Shown: piece after piece, positions 45,217 to 52,429 of the stretch
How the letters are laid out: each line of letters begins with the position of its first letter
Position numbering within the stretch: position 1 is the stretch's first letter
Assembly: GCA_024693285.1 (NCBI GenBank)
Contig: JAILLE010000028.1
Coordinates: forward strand, 1-52,429
Source: Bacteroidales bacterium
GTDB lineage: Bacteria; Bacteroidota; Bacteroidia; Bacteroidales; UBA932
Direction: 5' to 3'
DNA length: 52,429 nucleotides
The notes under the pieces: model-generated
What the model was told of the DNA's origin: nothing
The model's database searches: none
The model's input: the letters and a program-made list of their open reading frames with translations, nothing else
Translations under genes and position numbers: made by a program

Positions 45217-46113
45217 TTACTTCGCCACCGCCTCCTTAATCGCCTGGCCCTGCGGGGTCAGGAAGGGGGCGATGTCGTCGTAAGACACTGTGAAAGAAGG
45301 CATTCCAGCGGCATAGCTGGCGATCTCATATTGCTGATAGATGAACTCAAGACCCTTTTCCGAAGGGTAGGGTTCCCATGCGGGAAGAGGGATGGCGTCC
45401 CCGTCCAGCGACAGGTACTCGTGGATCTGATCAGCACTGACCTTAAAGCCCGCGTCAGAGAAATAATCAATTATTCCTTTCACCAGAAGCGGCTGGATAT
45501 CAGCGGCTTTCGCCCTGTCGACCAAATGCTCGACAAGGCTTCCGTCCTTCTTGTCGAAAGTCAGGCCACCCTTGCCGACGACTCCTCCATGTGCTCCGCC
45601 CATGTAGATGTAATCCATCGACTTGAAGACAACGCAGGCGGGATTCTCATAGATCTTCTCAAGGGAGAAGTCATAACCCCACATGGGGATGTAGGCGAGA
45701 ATCTGCTTCTTTTGGGCCTCTGACATGTCATCATCTTCCATGATGTAGGCGTTCCGTTCCTCGACCTCGGAGCGGGAGAGGTGCTCGATGAGGGACGAGG
45801 TCTGTTTGAAATAATAGTCCACGAAAGCATCGGTGTCAGCCTTGTCACCATCATAAGGCGGGTAGAAACGCTCGTTCTCATAGGATGTTACGCGGCTTAA
45901 TATGTCATCCGTCACTTCCATCAGTTTCGCTTTGATGTTGGAAGCGACGTTTCCAGAAGAGACCGGGAGGTCAATCTTCATCGACATCCTTGAATACTCT
46001 GTCGAGTCTTTCTGGAAGAAGCTCTTTGTCTGGATATCCTTCGGGGCCTGGGCGCAGGAGACCAGCAGGACAGCCAACGAGGCGATGATCGCATGGATAT
46101 GGAATCTCATCAT
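45217..46113 (-). CDS. RsiV/DUF3298-like lipoprotein
   Basis: The 298-residue protein has a lipoprotein signal (LLVSC, Cys20). The C-terminal half shows the DUF3298 pattern (YIYMGGAHGGVVGKGGLTFDKKDGSLV followed by LVDRAK; shown as a motif at about residues 168-200), the fold used by RsiV to bind lysozyme. Here there is no anti-sigma domain. It is convergent with the GH13-GH127 gene, 7 bases apart. The start could be the second ATG. Function is unknown; inhibitor or sensor roles are possible. Confidence 0.8.
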   Translation of the reverse strand: MMRFHIHAIIASLAVLLVSCAQAPKDIQTKSFFQKDSTEYSRMSMKIDLPVSSGNVASNIKAKLMEVTDDILSRVTSYENERFYPPYDGDKADTDAFVDYYFKQTSSLIEHLSRSEVEERNAYIMEDDDMSEAQKKQILAYIPMWGYDFSLEKIYENPACVVFKSMDYIYMGGAHGGVVGKGGLTFDKKDGSLVEHLVDRAKAADIQPLLVKGIIDYFSDAGFKVSADQIHEYLSLDGDAIPLPAWEPYPSEKGLEFIYQQYEIASYAAGMPSFTVSYDDIAPFLTPQGQAIKEAVAK

Positions 46114-46131
46114 TTCTGGTTTTAGGATGTG

Positions 46132-46139
46132 CTAATATA
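46132..46139 (-). promoter_or_regulatory. Promoter -7 element (TATATTAG), minus strand
   Basis: On the minus strand TTCGCTATATTAGC precedes the RsiV-like gene start by 18 bases. The same 14-base core, TTCGTTATATTAGC, lies before the transposase gene. It is divergent from the promoter at 46151. Confidence 0.45.
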
Positions 46140-46150
46140 GCGAATTTATC

Positions 46151-46158
46151 TAAATTTG
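46151..46158 (+). promoter_or_regulatory. Promoter -7 element (TAAATTTG)
   Basis: A perfect TAnnTTTG match 20 bases before ATG 46179, divergent from the minus-strand promoter. Confidence 0.5.
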
Positions 46159-46178
46159 TGTTTACTCGGATATATGAT

Positions 46179-47441
46179 ATGAGAAGAAGAGACTTCATAA
46201 AAGGGACTGCCGCGGCCGGTGCCTCGACACTGATTCCGGTCGGAACGATAAGCGCCCTGTTGGCCTCCTGCGCGAAAGCAAGTGCGGGGAAGGGATGGGA
46301 TTTTGACGCCGTACACGACAGATCCGGAACATGGAGCATTAAATATGGCAGGGCGACAGACGGGGAGATTCCGATGTGGATCGCTGATATGGATATGAAG
46401 ACAGATCCATTTGTCGCGGAGGCTTTGCGTATGCGTCTGGACCGGGATGTCTTAGGTTACACTTCCATCCCGGCGGAGTTTTATGATGTAATCCATGCTT
46501 GGCAAAAGCGTTATCATGGCTTTGATCTTGACCGGGAATGGATAGGCTACGCTCCAGGAGTCATCACGGGCATCAACCAGGCTTATCTCACTTTCACAGA
46601 GCCGGGAGACAAAGTTATCATCCAGCCTCCAGTATATGACCACTTCCGCTTGTACATCGAGCGTATGGGACGAGTTGCGGTCGATAACCCGTTGATATTC
46701 AAGGACGGAAGGTACCAGATGGATTTCGATGGGCTGGAAAAGCTGTTTGATGACAAGACAAAGATTCTTCTCTTATGCAATCCACAGAATCCATGTGGAA
46801 TATTGTGGGATCGGGAGACGCTGGCCACCCTGGCGGAGATATGTGACCGGCACGGGGTGATAGTCATTTCTGACGAGATTCATGGGGATCTTGCTCTGTA
46901 CGGGAAAAAGCACACTCCTTTCTGCAGTGTAAGCGAGACCGCGAAACGGGTCGGAGTGATGTTTGCCGGCCCGACCAAAGCATTCAATCTCGCCGGTCTT
47001 TCCGGAACCGCCTACAGCATTATACCCGACAAGGAGAAACGGGATAAATACAACGGAACATTGCGGAATTCCAAGTTGGACGAACCGTCAATCATGACCC
47101 TGGTCGCGCAGATTGCCGCTTACCGTGAAGACACCGCCTGGCTGGAGTCCCTCAAAAGGTACATCGAGAACAATATAGCGATTGTTGAGCGGTTCTTCAG
47201 TGATCACGATCTGGGAATAGTCCCTATCCGTCCACAGGCCTCTTTCTTGGTCTGGCTAGATTGCAGGGCTCTCGGCCTGAGTCAGACAGAGTTGATGGAC
47301 CTGTTCCGGAAGAAGGCAAAGATCATCCCCAGCAACGGCACCTCTTACGGCCCTGGCGGGGAAGGATTCGTCAGGCTCAACATCGGCTGCCCAGCCCCTG
47401 TCCTCAACGAAGCCCTCAACCGCCTGCTATCAGCTTTCTGA
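46179..47441 (+). CDS. Exported PatB/MalY-type PLP aminotransferase with twin-arginine signal and lipobox
   Basis: The 420-residue protein matches the PatB/MalY class I/II aminotransferases, which act as cystathionine beta-lyases. The PLP Schiff-base Lys267 is in GPTKAFNLAGL; NPQNPCGILW and SDEIHGDL (PLP-contacting Asp) are present. The N-terminus is unusual: MRRRDFIKG is a twin-arginine motif, a hydrophobic stretch follows, and LLASC (Cys31) is a lipobox. A folded PLP enzyme exported by Tat and lipid-anchored fits this. The catalytic domain begins at about residue 38 (GKGWDFDAVHDRSG), so the leader is an addition to a complete enzyme. ATG 46179 was chosen because it begins the Tat motif. Confidence 0.86.
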   Translation: MRRRDFIKGTAAAGASTLIPVGTISALLASCAKASAGKGWDFDAVHDRSGTWSIKYGRATDGEIPMWIADMDMKTDPFVAEALRMRLDRDVLGYTSIPAEFYDVIHAWQKRYHGFDLDREWIGYAPGVITGINQAYLTFTEPGDKVIIQPPVYDHFRLYIERMGRVAVDNPLIFKDGRYQMDFDGLEKLFDDKTKILLLCNPQNPCGILWDRETLATLAEICDRHGVIVISDEIHGDLALYGKKHTPFCSVSETAKRVGVMFAGPTKAFNLAGLSGTAYSIIPDKEKRDKYNGTLRNSKLDEPSIMTLVAQIAAYREDTAWLESLKRYIENNIAIVERFFSDHDLGIVPIRPQASFLVWLDCRALGLSQTELMDLFRKKAKIIPSNGTSYGPGGEGFVRLNIGCPAPVLNEALNRLLSAF

Positions 47442-47460
47442 AAGCCCCGCTTCTTCGCAA

Positions 47461-47497
47461 CCAGCCGTCCCCCTACCCCCTCTATAGAGTCGGCTGG
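47461..47497. other. Inverted repeat downstream of the aminotransferase gene
   Basis: CCAGCCG (47461-47467) pairs with CGGCTGG (47491-47497); the loop contains the palindrome CTCTATAGAG. No T-tract follows. The 221 bases between the aminotransferase and transposase genes otherwise hold only the REP-like copy and promoter listed separately. Confidence 0.4.
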
Positions 47498-47589
47498 CAG
47501 TTAAATAGTTGGTAATCAATGAATAAGGTATTTTTAAAGTGCTGATTCATGGTGCTTTAAAATTAGGTAAATACCTGTGTAACAATTAT

Positions 47590-47610
47590 TTAAGTGCCAG
47601 CGTCTCCAAG
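47590..47610 (+). repeat. REP-like direct repeat, left of the transposase
   Basis: TTAAGTGCCAG followed by CGTCTCCAAG matches the right copy at 48666-48686 at 17 of 21 positions, including the first eleven. The GTGCC core resembles REP elements mobilised by Y1 transposases. Confidence 0.6.
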
Positions 47611-47625
47611 CTATAAAAAATTCGT

Positions 47626-47633
47626 TATATTAG
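47626..47633 (+). promoter_or_regulatory. Promoter -7 element (TATATTAG) for the transposase
   Basis: TTCGTTATATTAGCGC lies 29 bases before ATG 47663 and differs at one base in 14 from the promoter at 46132 on the minus strand. Confidence 0.45.
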
Positions 47634-47662
47634 CGCATAAACTATGTTTAACTTCATCTACT

Positions 47663-48592
47663 ATGGCTTCACGTCTTTTTCATAGCCGTATCCCTTACCA
47701 CATTTACATCCGCTCCTTTGACCGGGGGCTGATCTTTTATTCAACTAGGGAATATCTTGTGTATTTCACGTTCATCACAACGATGGCTAGACGATATCGC
47801 ATTGAACTCATGGAACTTTCAATAATGCCCGACCATGTGCACATGCTTGCCAAATCTTTGGTGGCCAGGAATTTGGACCTGTTTCTCACCGCGACTGAGA
47901 GACTATTCGCAAGAGAATACAATGCGACAATCGGCCGGTCAGGAAGTTTGTTCGAAATCCCTGGATACGCTCCAAAGAAAACCGATAAGAAGATCCGGTC
48001 ATGTATCGCTTATCTTTTTAACAATCAAGTAGAAAAGAAGATGGTCACAATGGCCGAGTCAGCCAGATGGAACTTTATGGCATATGCGGTGTCTGATCAT
48101 CCGTTTTCCGCTCCGATAAAACTAGATAAGGCTTCTAGGGCTATGCGCAGGGCTATAAAACTTGTCAAGTTTTTCCGTGCTGCAGAGAAACCGCTGGGAT
48201 TCAAGACGTTAGAAAAGCTGTTCAGTTCTCTGGGCCTTGTTGAGAAAGAGCAGCTTACAGACTTTATCATCAGCTCATACAATTGCATGGACTACGATTC
48301 AATTATCGCCTTTTTCGGGTCATACGAGAAGATGCGGCTCGCCGTAAACTCAAACACTGGGAGCGAATTCGACATCGTGGAGACTTATGACACCGCTTCT
48401 GATGCGCCATATTCAAAAATGTCAGCTACAGTAAGTAAGATTGAGGGATTAGAAGATGTTAAAAAGGTCATGATGTTAGACCCAGACTTAAAAATCAGAC
48501 TAGCGAACAAACTTCTACAGATTCCAGGGGTCACAGCCAGGCATATTCAGAAATTTCTTCACATTCGGCCTGGCAGTCAACATCTTGATTAA
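47663..48592 (+). CDS. REP-associated tyrosine (Y1/HUH) transposase
   Basis: The 309-residue protein is of the Y1 (IS200-like) class. The metal-binding HUH motif is His58-Val-His60 in MPDHVHML and the nucleophile is Tyr117 in IAYLFNNQVEKK, where IS200 enzymes have a Tyr-Ile-x-x-Asn motif. A C-terminal helical region ends with a helix-turn-helix-like stretch (PGVTARHIQKFLHI). The chosen ATG begins ASRLFHSRIPYHIYIRS, the normal N-terminus; a GTG 69 bases upstream lies inside the REP-like copy and is unlikely. Base composition is AT-richer than its neighbours. It looks intact. The family moves or maintains REP elements and is usually single copy rather than an insertion sequence. Confidence 0.85.
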   Translation: MASRLFHSRIPYHIYIRSFDRGLIFYSTREYLVYFTFITTMARRYRIELMELSIMPDHVHMLAKSLVARNLDLFLTATERLFAREYNATIGRSGSLFEIPGYAPKKTDKKIRSCIAYLFNNQVEKKMVTMAESARWNFMAYAVSDHPFSAPIKLDKASRAMRRAIKLVKFFRAAEKPLGFKTLEKLFSSLGLVEKEQLTDFIISSYNCMDYDSIIAFFGSYEKMRLAVNSNTGSEFDIVETYDTASDAPYSKMSATVSKIEGLEDVKKVMMLDPDLKIRLANKLLQIPGVTARHIQKFLHIRPGSQHLD

Positions 48593-48665
48593 CAAGAAGA
48601 TAGCTATTATTAAACTACCGCCGCACCTAACTTTAAAACAACATAACTTACTAATAATAAATAAC

Positions 48666-48686
48666 TTAAGTGCCAGGCGCTCGAAG
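48666..48686 (+). repeat. REP-like direct repeat, right of the transposase
   Basis: TTAAGTGCCAG followed by GCGCTCGAAG. AGTGCC and GGCGCT form an imperfect palindrome around the central A. The same orientation as the left copy, 1056 bases after its end. The surrounding 133 bases between the transposase and the permease contain no gene. Confidence 0.6.
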
Positions 48687-48725
48687 GGAAAAGTGCGGCA
48701 GAGGGTGATGAAGAACTGGGGGAAC

Positions 48726-50081
48726 TCAGAGGAATAGGGAGATGAGGAGGGCGATGAGGAAGCCGGTGGTGCCGACGAGGGTTTCCATGACGGTCCAGGT
48801 CTTAAGGGTGGTCTTCTCGTCCATCCCGACGAGCGACCTGACAAGCCAGAAACCCGAATCGTTGAAGTGGGAGCAGATAGTGGCTCCTCCAGCGATGGCG
48901 GCCGTGACACAAGCCAGATGGGCAGGAGACAAGGCAGCGACTTCAGGCATAGCTGCGATCATTCCCGCGGCCATGGTCATCGCCACAGTAGCTGAACCGA
49001 CCGATATCCTCACGAACGCGGCCACAATGAAAGCCACAATCACTATCGGGAACGAAGCCGAAGCGACAGCCTGGCCGATAACCTCACCCAGCCCGGAATA
49101 TTGCAAAATGTAGCGCAGAACCCCACCGCAGGCGGTCACAAGCAAGATCAGACCGACCGGCTCAAGCGATTTGGTCATCACTTTCTCCAGCTCTTCTTTT
49201 GAATATCCGTTCTTGTAACCCAGCAGGATCATCGCGGTTAGAGTCGCTATGGTCAAAGCCACGAAAGGCTCACCCAGAAATCCCAGGACAGGCCTGGCCG
49301 GAGCCATAGCCTCCCACACACCGGCGACAGATTTCAGGATAATCAACCCGAGCGGAATCAAGATAATCAGAGCCACCGTCCAGAAAGAAGGCAACTTGGA
49401 ATCATCCCCGTCAGGACGGCTGGAGGCATATTCAGGAACAGGAATATAGAATTTCTTGCCGCAATACGCCCCCCAGATAGGGCCCGCCACTATCATGGCC
49501 GCGATTCCGCAGACCACGCCGATAATGATAACCCAGCCGAGATCCACGCCGAGCATGGACGCCACCAGCACAGGGCCGGGAGTCGGAGGAATGAACGCAT
49601 GACCCACAGCCAGTCCAGCCAGCAGGGGGATGGCATAGTAAAGCGAGGAACGGCCAGTCCGTTTGGCCAGCGAAAAGGCTAAAGGTATGAGGATGACAAG
49701 GCCGGCATCAAAGAAAACCGGCATGGCTATAATCAATCCTGTGATGGCCAGAGCCCATGCCGCCTTACGGTCCCCGAACTTATCCACCATCGTGATAGCC
49801 AACGTCTTAGCCCCACCAGAAATCTCCAGTATCGAGCCGAACATAGACCCCAGACCGACCAGCAAAGCGATACCTTTCAAGGTATTCCCGACTCCATCGT
49901 CGACTGCCTTGACAATCTGCCCGAAAGACATCCCGGCTCCGAGGCCTATCAAGACCGCCCCGACAAGGATGGCGATCATAGCCGGGAACTTGAACTTTAT
50001 AATAAGCACAAGAAGGATCACAATCCCGATAAGGGCGGCGATCACAAGCCGGGCGGAAGACAGAGTAGCGACGTCAGTCAT
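48726..50081 (-). CDS. GntP-family gluconate:H+ symporter
   Basis: The 451-residue inner-membrane protein has 12 or more hydrophobic helices and matches the GntP family (GGAKTLAITMVDKFGDRKAAWALAITGLIIAMPVFFDAGLVILIPL-type region at about residues 89-134; HFNDSGFWLVRS near the C-terminus). These permeases import gluconate or related sugar acids with protons. I chose the ATG that gives MTDVATLSSARL; a TTG three codons upstream is possible. It is transcribed divergently from the beta-helix protein, which may supply its substrate. No gluconate kinase gene is in the window. Confidence 0.88.
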   Translation of the reverse strand: MTDVATLSSARLVIAALIGIVILLVLIIKFKFPAMIAILVGAVLIGLGAGMSFGQIVKAVDDGVGNTLKGIALLVGLGSMFGSILEISGGAKTLAITMVDKFGDRKAAWALAITGLIIAMPVFFDAGLVILIPLAFSLAKRTGRSSLYYAIPLLAGLAVGHAFIPPTPGPVLVASMLGVDLGWVIIIGVVCGIAAMIVAGPIWGAYCGKKFYIPVPEYASSRPDGDDSKLPSFWTVALIILIPLGLIILKSVAGVWEAMAPARPVLGFLGEPFVALTIATLTAMILLGYKNGYSKEELEKVMTKSLEPVGLILLVTACGGVLRYILQYSGLGEVIGQAVASASFPIVIVAFIVAAFVRISVGSATVAMTMAAGMIAAMPEVAALSPAHLACVTAAIAGGATICSHFNDSGFWLVRSLVGMDEKTTLKTWTVMETLVGTTGFLIALLISLFL

Positions 50082-50101
50082 AAGGAACAATATCTGGTTC
50101 T

Positions 50102-50109
50102 CAAATATA
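50102..50109 (-). promoter_or_regulatory. Promoter -7 element (TATATTTG), minus strand
   Basis: On the minus strand TATATTTG matches the consensus perfectly, 20 bases before the permease ATG. Confidence 0.55.
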
Positions 50110-50121
50110 TGAAAAAAACCT

Positions 50122-50129
50122 TATCTTCG
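50122..50129 (+). promoter_or_regulatory. Promoter -7 element (TATCTTCG)
   Basis: TATCTTCG matches TAnnTTTG with one change, 20 bases before ATG 50150. It is divergent from the permease promoter with only 12 bases between the two elements. Confidence 0.42.
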
Positions 50130-50149
50130 CATTAACGACTGTTTGACGG

Positions 50150-52159
50150 ATGAGAAGAACTCTAATCATATTCATTCTGCTAGCTTTGAGTCTGGGCGCC
50201 CAATGCAAGACCTACAGAGTCAGGAATGTGAGCGCCTTGAAGGAGGCTATCGAACAGGCCAGAACCGGGGATCGGATCGTTCTCCGTAAAGGAATATACC
50301 GCCTGACGGACACCCTCGTGGTGGAAGGCAAAAAAGGAATCACCATCGAGGGGCATGGAGCCCAGCTCAACGGGGGCGTCAGGATCCCCCGCAGGGCTCT
50401 CAAAAAGTGCAAGGAAGTACTTGGTTCTCAAGCCACTAAGGGACTTCGGCATATTGACATTTCCGGTTACCAGGCAAGCCCTGTGGTCGAGAAAGGCCAC
50501 ACTCATCCGAGCGGACCTTCGTGGTCGGAATTCTATGCTGACAATGTGCCGATGCGCCTCTCTGAATGGCCTAACGACAACTGGATCAAGCTGGACTCAG
50601 TGGTCCGGATGGGAGTCGGAAGGCTGCAAGGAAACGAAGGCCCGGGCTACGGAATAATCGCTTTCAAAGAGGACAGACCTCTTGAATGGGCGGAACCCAC
50701 AAGAGGCTGGCTGTCGGGTTGTTTCCGCTTCGGCTGGTCGGAAGAGTCAGTTGGAATCAAGGAGATTAATCCAGATAAAACCCTGGAAGTCAGGGACATG
50801 ACTTCCTATGGTTTCGGATTCAAGCCAGGAGAGAACTTCCAAAAATGGAAGATTCTGAATATTCCCGAAGAGGTGGACGCTCCGGGTGAATATTCATTGG
50901 ACGCTGAAGGAGGCCAGGCATGGCTGATGCTCCCTCCGAAAACCAAACGGCTGGAGATGGCGGTCCGCCGGACTCCCCTGCTCATCATAAGGAATTGCGT
51001 TAACATCTACATCGAAGGTCTGGAATTCAACTGCACATGCGGCGACGGTGCCGTGGTCTATTCCTCAACAGGCGTCAAATTCGAGGATTGCGAGATCCAT
51101 AACATCGGCCATATCGCCATTAGAATCGCCTCGTCATGCCGAAACTGCGGAGTCAGCGGATGCCACATCCACGACATCGGAGCCGGAGGAGTGGACCTCG
51201 CCGGAGGCGACCGCAAGCAAATTATTCGAGGCGATAACTATGTGACAGACTGCATCTTCCACGACTTCAACAGAATAGAGAAACACCTTCGCCCGGCCGT
51301 CACGATGAGCGGACTTGGCAACAAGGTCTCCTATTGCGAGTTCTATGACTCGGCCAGCTCAGCCCTTCTGATGCTGGGCAATGACCAGCTCGTGGAATAT
51401 TGCAACTTCCACCACATCTGCATGGATGTGGAGGACAACGGCGCCCTATATCATGGCCGCAATCCGTCCCAAAGGGGGAGCGTGATCCGCTACAACTATT
51501 TCCATGACATCAACGTCCCGTTCAACGTACGGGCAACCTACCATGACGACGGGTCCGGGGCCGTGGAGGTGTACGGGAATATATTCAACAATATCTCCTC
51601 CCCGCCGGTGCAGATCGGAGGCGGAAGCGACGTGGTCTACCACGACAACATATTCATGAACCTCGATTGCGCGGCCATAAAGACTGACGGCCGGCTGCAG
51701 ACGTGGGGCGCTGACCGCCTGATCGCCCACAGGGATTCAGTGGCCCTTGTCGATGGTCCGGCTTTCCGGGAGCATTATCCGGATTTCGCCGCCTTCTACG
51801 ACAACGACTACACCCTTCCTGCCCGTAACACATTGATCCGCAACGCCTTCTATAACGTGAAATATGCCTTTGAGAAGGTCATCTGGAGCGACCATTTCTA
51901 CAACGATGACATCGAGGGCAAGGCCAACTTCATGGACGAGATGAGGGACAACTGGAAGACGACCGAGAATCCCGGGTTCGCGGATCCTAAAGATCCCTTG
52001 AGGGGTTTTGTGGTCGACTCTCCCCTTCTGCGAGCCATCCCAGGATTCCAGCTCCCTCCGGTCGAGGAAATCCCTCACACATCTCCTTCCCGCTATGAGA
52101 CCCGTAACGACGGATTCTCCGGCGGCAACGACGAAGCCCACACAAAAGCGAGTTTATGA
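50150..52159 (+). CDS. Secreted right-handed parallel beta-helix protein
   Basis: The 669-residue protein has a signal peptide (cleavage near residue 20, GAQCKT). The start (YRVRNVSALKEAIEQARTGDRIVLRKGIY) is the usual N-terminal cap of secreted beta-helix enzymes. From about 280 to 520 it has beta-helix rungs such as CVNIYIEGLEF, GVKFEDCEIHNIG, NKVSYCEFYD and QLVEYCNFHHI. These resemble PL6-type lyases or beta-helix glycosidases acting on acidic glycans, but no catalytic triad could be assigned. Its partner may be the divergent permease. Confidence 0.8.
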   Translation: MRRTLIIFILLALSLGAQCKTYRVRNVSALKEAIEQARTGDRIVLRKGIYRLTDTLVVEGKKGITIEGHGAQLNGGVRIPRRALKKCKEVLGSQATKGLRHIDISGYQASPVVEKGHTHPSGPSWSEFYADNVPMRLSEWPNDNWIKLDSVVRMGVGRLQGNEGPGYGIIAFKEDRPLEWAEPTRGWLSGCFRFGWSEESVGIKEINPDKTLEVRDMTSYGFGFKPGENFQKWKILNIPEEVDAPGEYSLDAEGGQAWLMLPPKTKRLEMAVRRTPLLIIRNCVNIYIEGLEFNCTCGDGAVVYSSTGVKFEDCEIHNIGHIAIRIASSCRNCGVSGCHIHDIGAGGVDLAGGDRKQIIRGDNYVTDCIFHDFNRIEKHLRPAVTMSGLGNKVSYCEFYDSASSALLMLGNDQLVEYCNFHHICMDVEDNGALYHGRNPSQRGSVIRYNYFHDINVPFNVRATYHDDGSGAVEVYGNIFNNISSPPVQIGGGSDVVYHDNIFMNLDCAAIKTDGRLQTWGADRLIAHRDSVALVDGPAFREHYPDFAAFYDNDYTLPARNTLIRNAFYNVKYAFEKVIWSDHFYNDDIEGKANFMDEMRDNWKTTENPGFADPKDPLRGFVVDSPLLRAIPGFQLPPVEEIPHTSPSRYETRNDGFSGGNDEAHTKASL

Positions 52160-52166
52160 TAAGATT

Positions 52167-52325
52167 ATGGTAATCAACGTATATTCCCAATATTCCGAGG
52201 CAGGACAAATATCCTACAAAGCAGCCTTGATGGAAACCCTCCAGGCAGAGATTGACGCCCTCGCGGCAGCCAATAACGCCACTGTATTCTGGTCCAACCC
52301 CCTGAACGAAGCCAGGTTAGGGTAG
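52167..52325 (+). CDS. Short unknown reading frame, possibly a gene remnant
   Basis: The 52-codon frame (MVINVYSQYSEAGQ...NEARLG) starts 7 bases after the beta-helix stop. It is rich in Ala with one plausible amphipathic helix (residues 15-37). I do not recognise it. It overlaps the 3' end of the opposite-strand gene by 9 bases. It could be a real small gene or a remnant of a longer one. Confidence 0.3.
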   Translation: MVINVYSQYSEAGQISYKAALMETLQAEIDALAAANNATVFWSNPLNEARLG

Positions 52326-52429
52326 ATCCGCCAGCACTTCCCACCAACCGTCGCGCTTTCCGTTCCTACGAACAATGATATGTTTTTCAGTTAGAGTCGC
52401 CATTAAACGCTTGACAGTGCGAAGAGATT
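52317..52429 (-). CDS. C-terminal end of a winged-helix protein (partial)
   Basis: The minus strand reads SLRTVKRLMATLTEKHIIVRRNGKRDGWWEVL before a stop whose complement is at 52317-52319 (37 residues visible). The pattern T-V-K-R-x-M...L-x-x-K-x-I-I-V-R-x-G-x-x-x-G-W-W is typical of the winged helix closing RecG-like or AlbA-type ATP-binding regulators. The rest lies beyond the window. Confidence 0.6.
   Translation of the reverse strand, partial: SLRTVKRLMATLTEKHIIVRRNGKRDGWWEVLADLP

Noticed and set aside
47461..47497. Terminator for the aminotransferase gene
   Set aside because: The inverted repeat has no following T-tract; it is listed only as an inverted repeat.
47594..47662. GTG start of the transposase within the left repeat
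   Set aside because: The extra 23 residues do not look like the family N-terminus, and the promoter at 47626 lies downstream of that GTG.

Overview
The window looks like a chromosomal segment of a Bacteroidales bacterium (phylum Bacteroidota), probably from a gut or rumen-like habitat. The evidence is the gene order tRNA-Thr/Tyr/Gly/Thr-tuf-tRNA-Trp-secE-nusG-rplKAJL-rpoBC, the recurring TAnnTTTG-like promoter elements, many signal-peptide and lipoprotein glycosidases, and several domain families that I know mainly from this phylum (DUF5107, DUF6067, the septoil-knot family, SusA-like GH13). The assignment below order level is not supported by anything I can see.

Region 1 (1-12905) is the conserved information-processing core: four tRNAs, EF-Tu, tRNA-Trp, SecE, NusG, ribosomal proteins L11, L1, L10 and L7/L12, and RNA polymerase beta and beta'. 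Intrinsic-terminator-like hairpins lie after tuf, between rplL and rpoB (attenuator position) and after rpoC.

Region 2 (12943-21447) holds a surface or envelope cluster. Two paralogous lipoproteins (bacterial Ig-like repeats plus a Cthe_2159-type beta-helix carbohydrate-binding domain) flank a tightly overlapping set: a small periplasmic protein, a VTC-domain protein (polyphosphate polymerase family), a DUF4956 membrane protein and a DUF2490 outer-membrane protein. The second paralog appears to be an in-frame deletion derivative. A secreted protein with a BspA-like leucine-rich segment follows. This is the best candidate for a poorly described system: VTC-type polyphosphate chemistry coupled to secreted glycan-binding proteins.

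Region 3 (21455-24999) encodes a compact complete phosphotransferase chain: mannitol-type EIICBA, HPr and a short Enzyme I. This is unusual for Bacteroidota, and no mannitol-1-phosphate dehydrogenase is present in the window.

Region 4 (25054-25389) is a small secreted protein of six YKSDA repeats matching the 7(1) septoil-knot family.

Region 5 (25482-45209) is a glycan-degradation cluster without SusC/SusD: GH106-like, GH51, GH2-like, DUF6067, DUF5107-TPR, DUF4091 (GH123-like), an isochorismatase-fold hydrolase and a 1334-residue protein that fuses a SusA-like GH13 amylase to a GH127-like beta-L-arabinofuranosidase domain. Arabinose- and rhamnose-containing plant glycans are a reasonable guess at the substrate.

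Region 6 (45217-52429) contains an RsiV/DUF3298-like lipoprotein, a PatB/MalY-type aminotransferase carrying a twin-arginine signal and lipobox, a REP-associated (Y1) transposase flanked by direct repeats, a GntP-family permease, a secreted parallel beta-helix protein and, at the right edge, a small unknown frame and the C-terminal end of a winged-helix protein on the minus strand.
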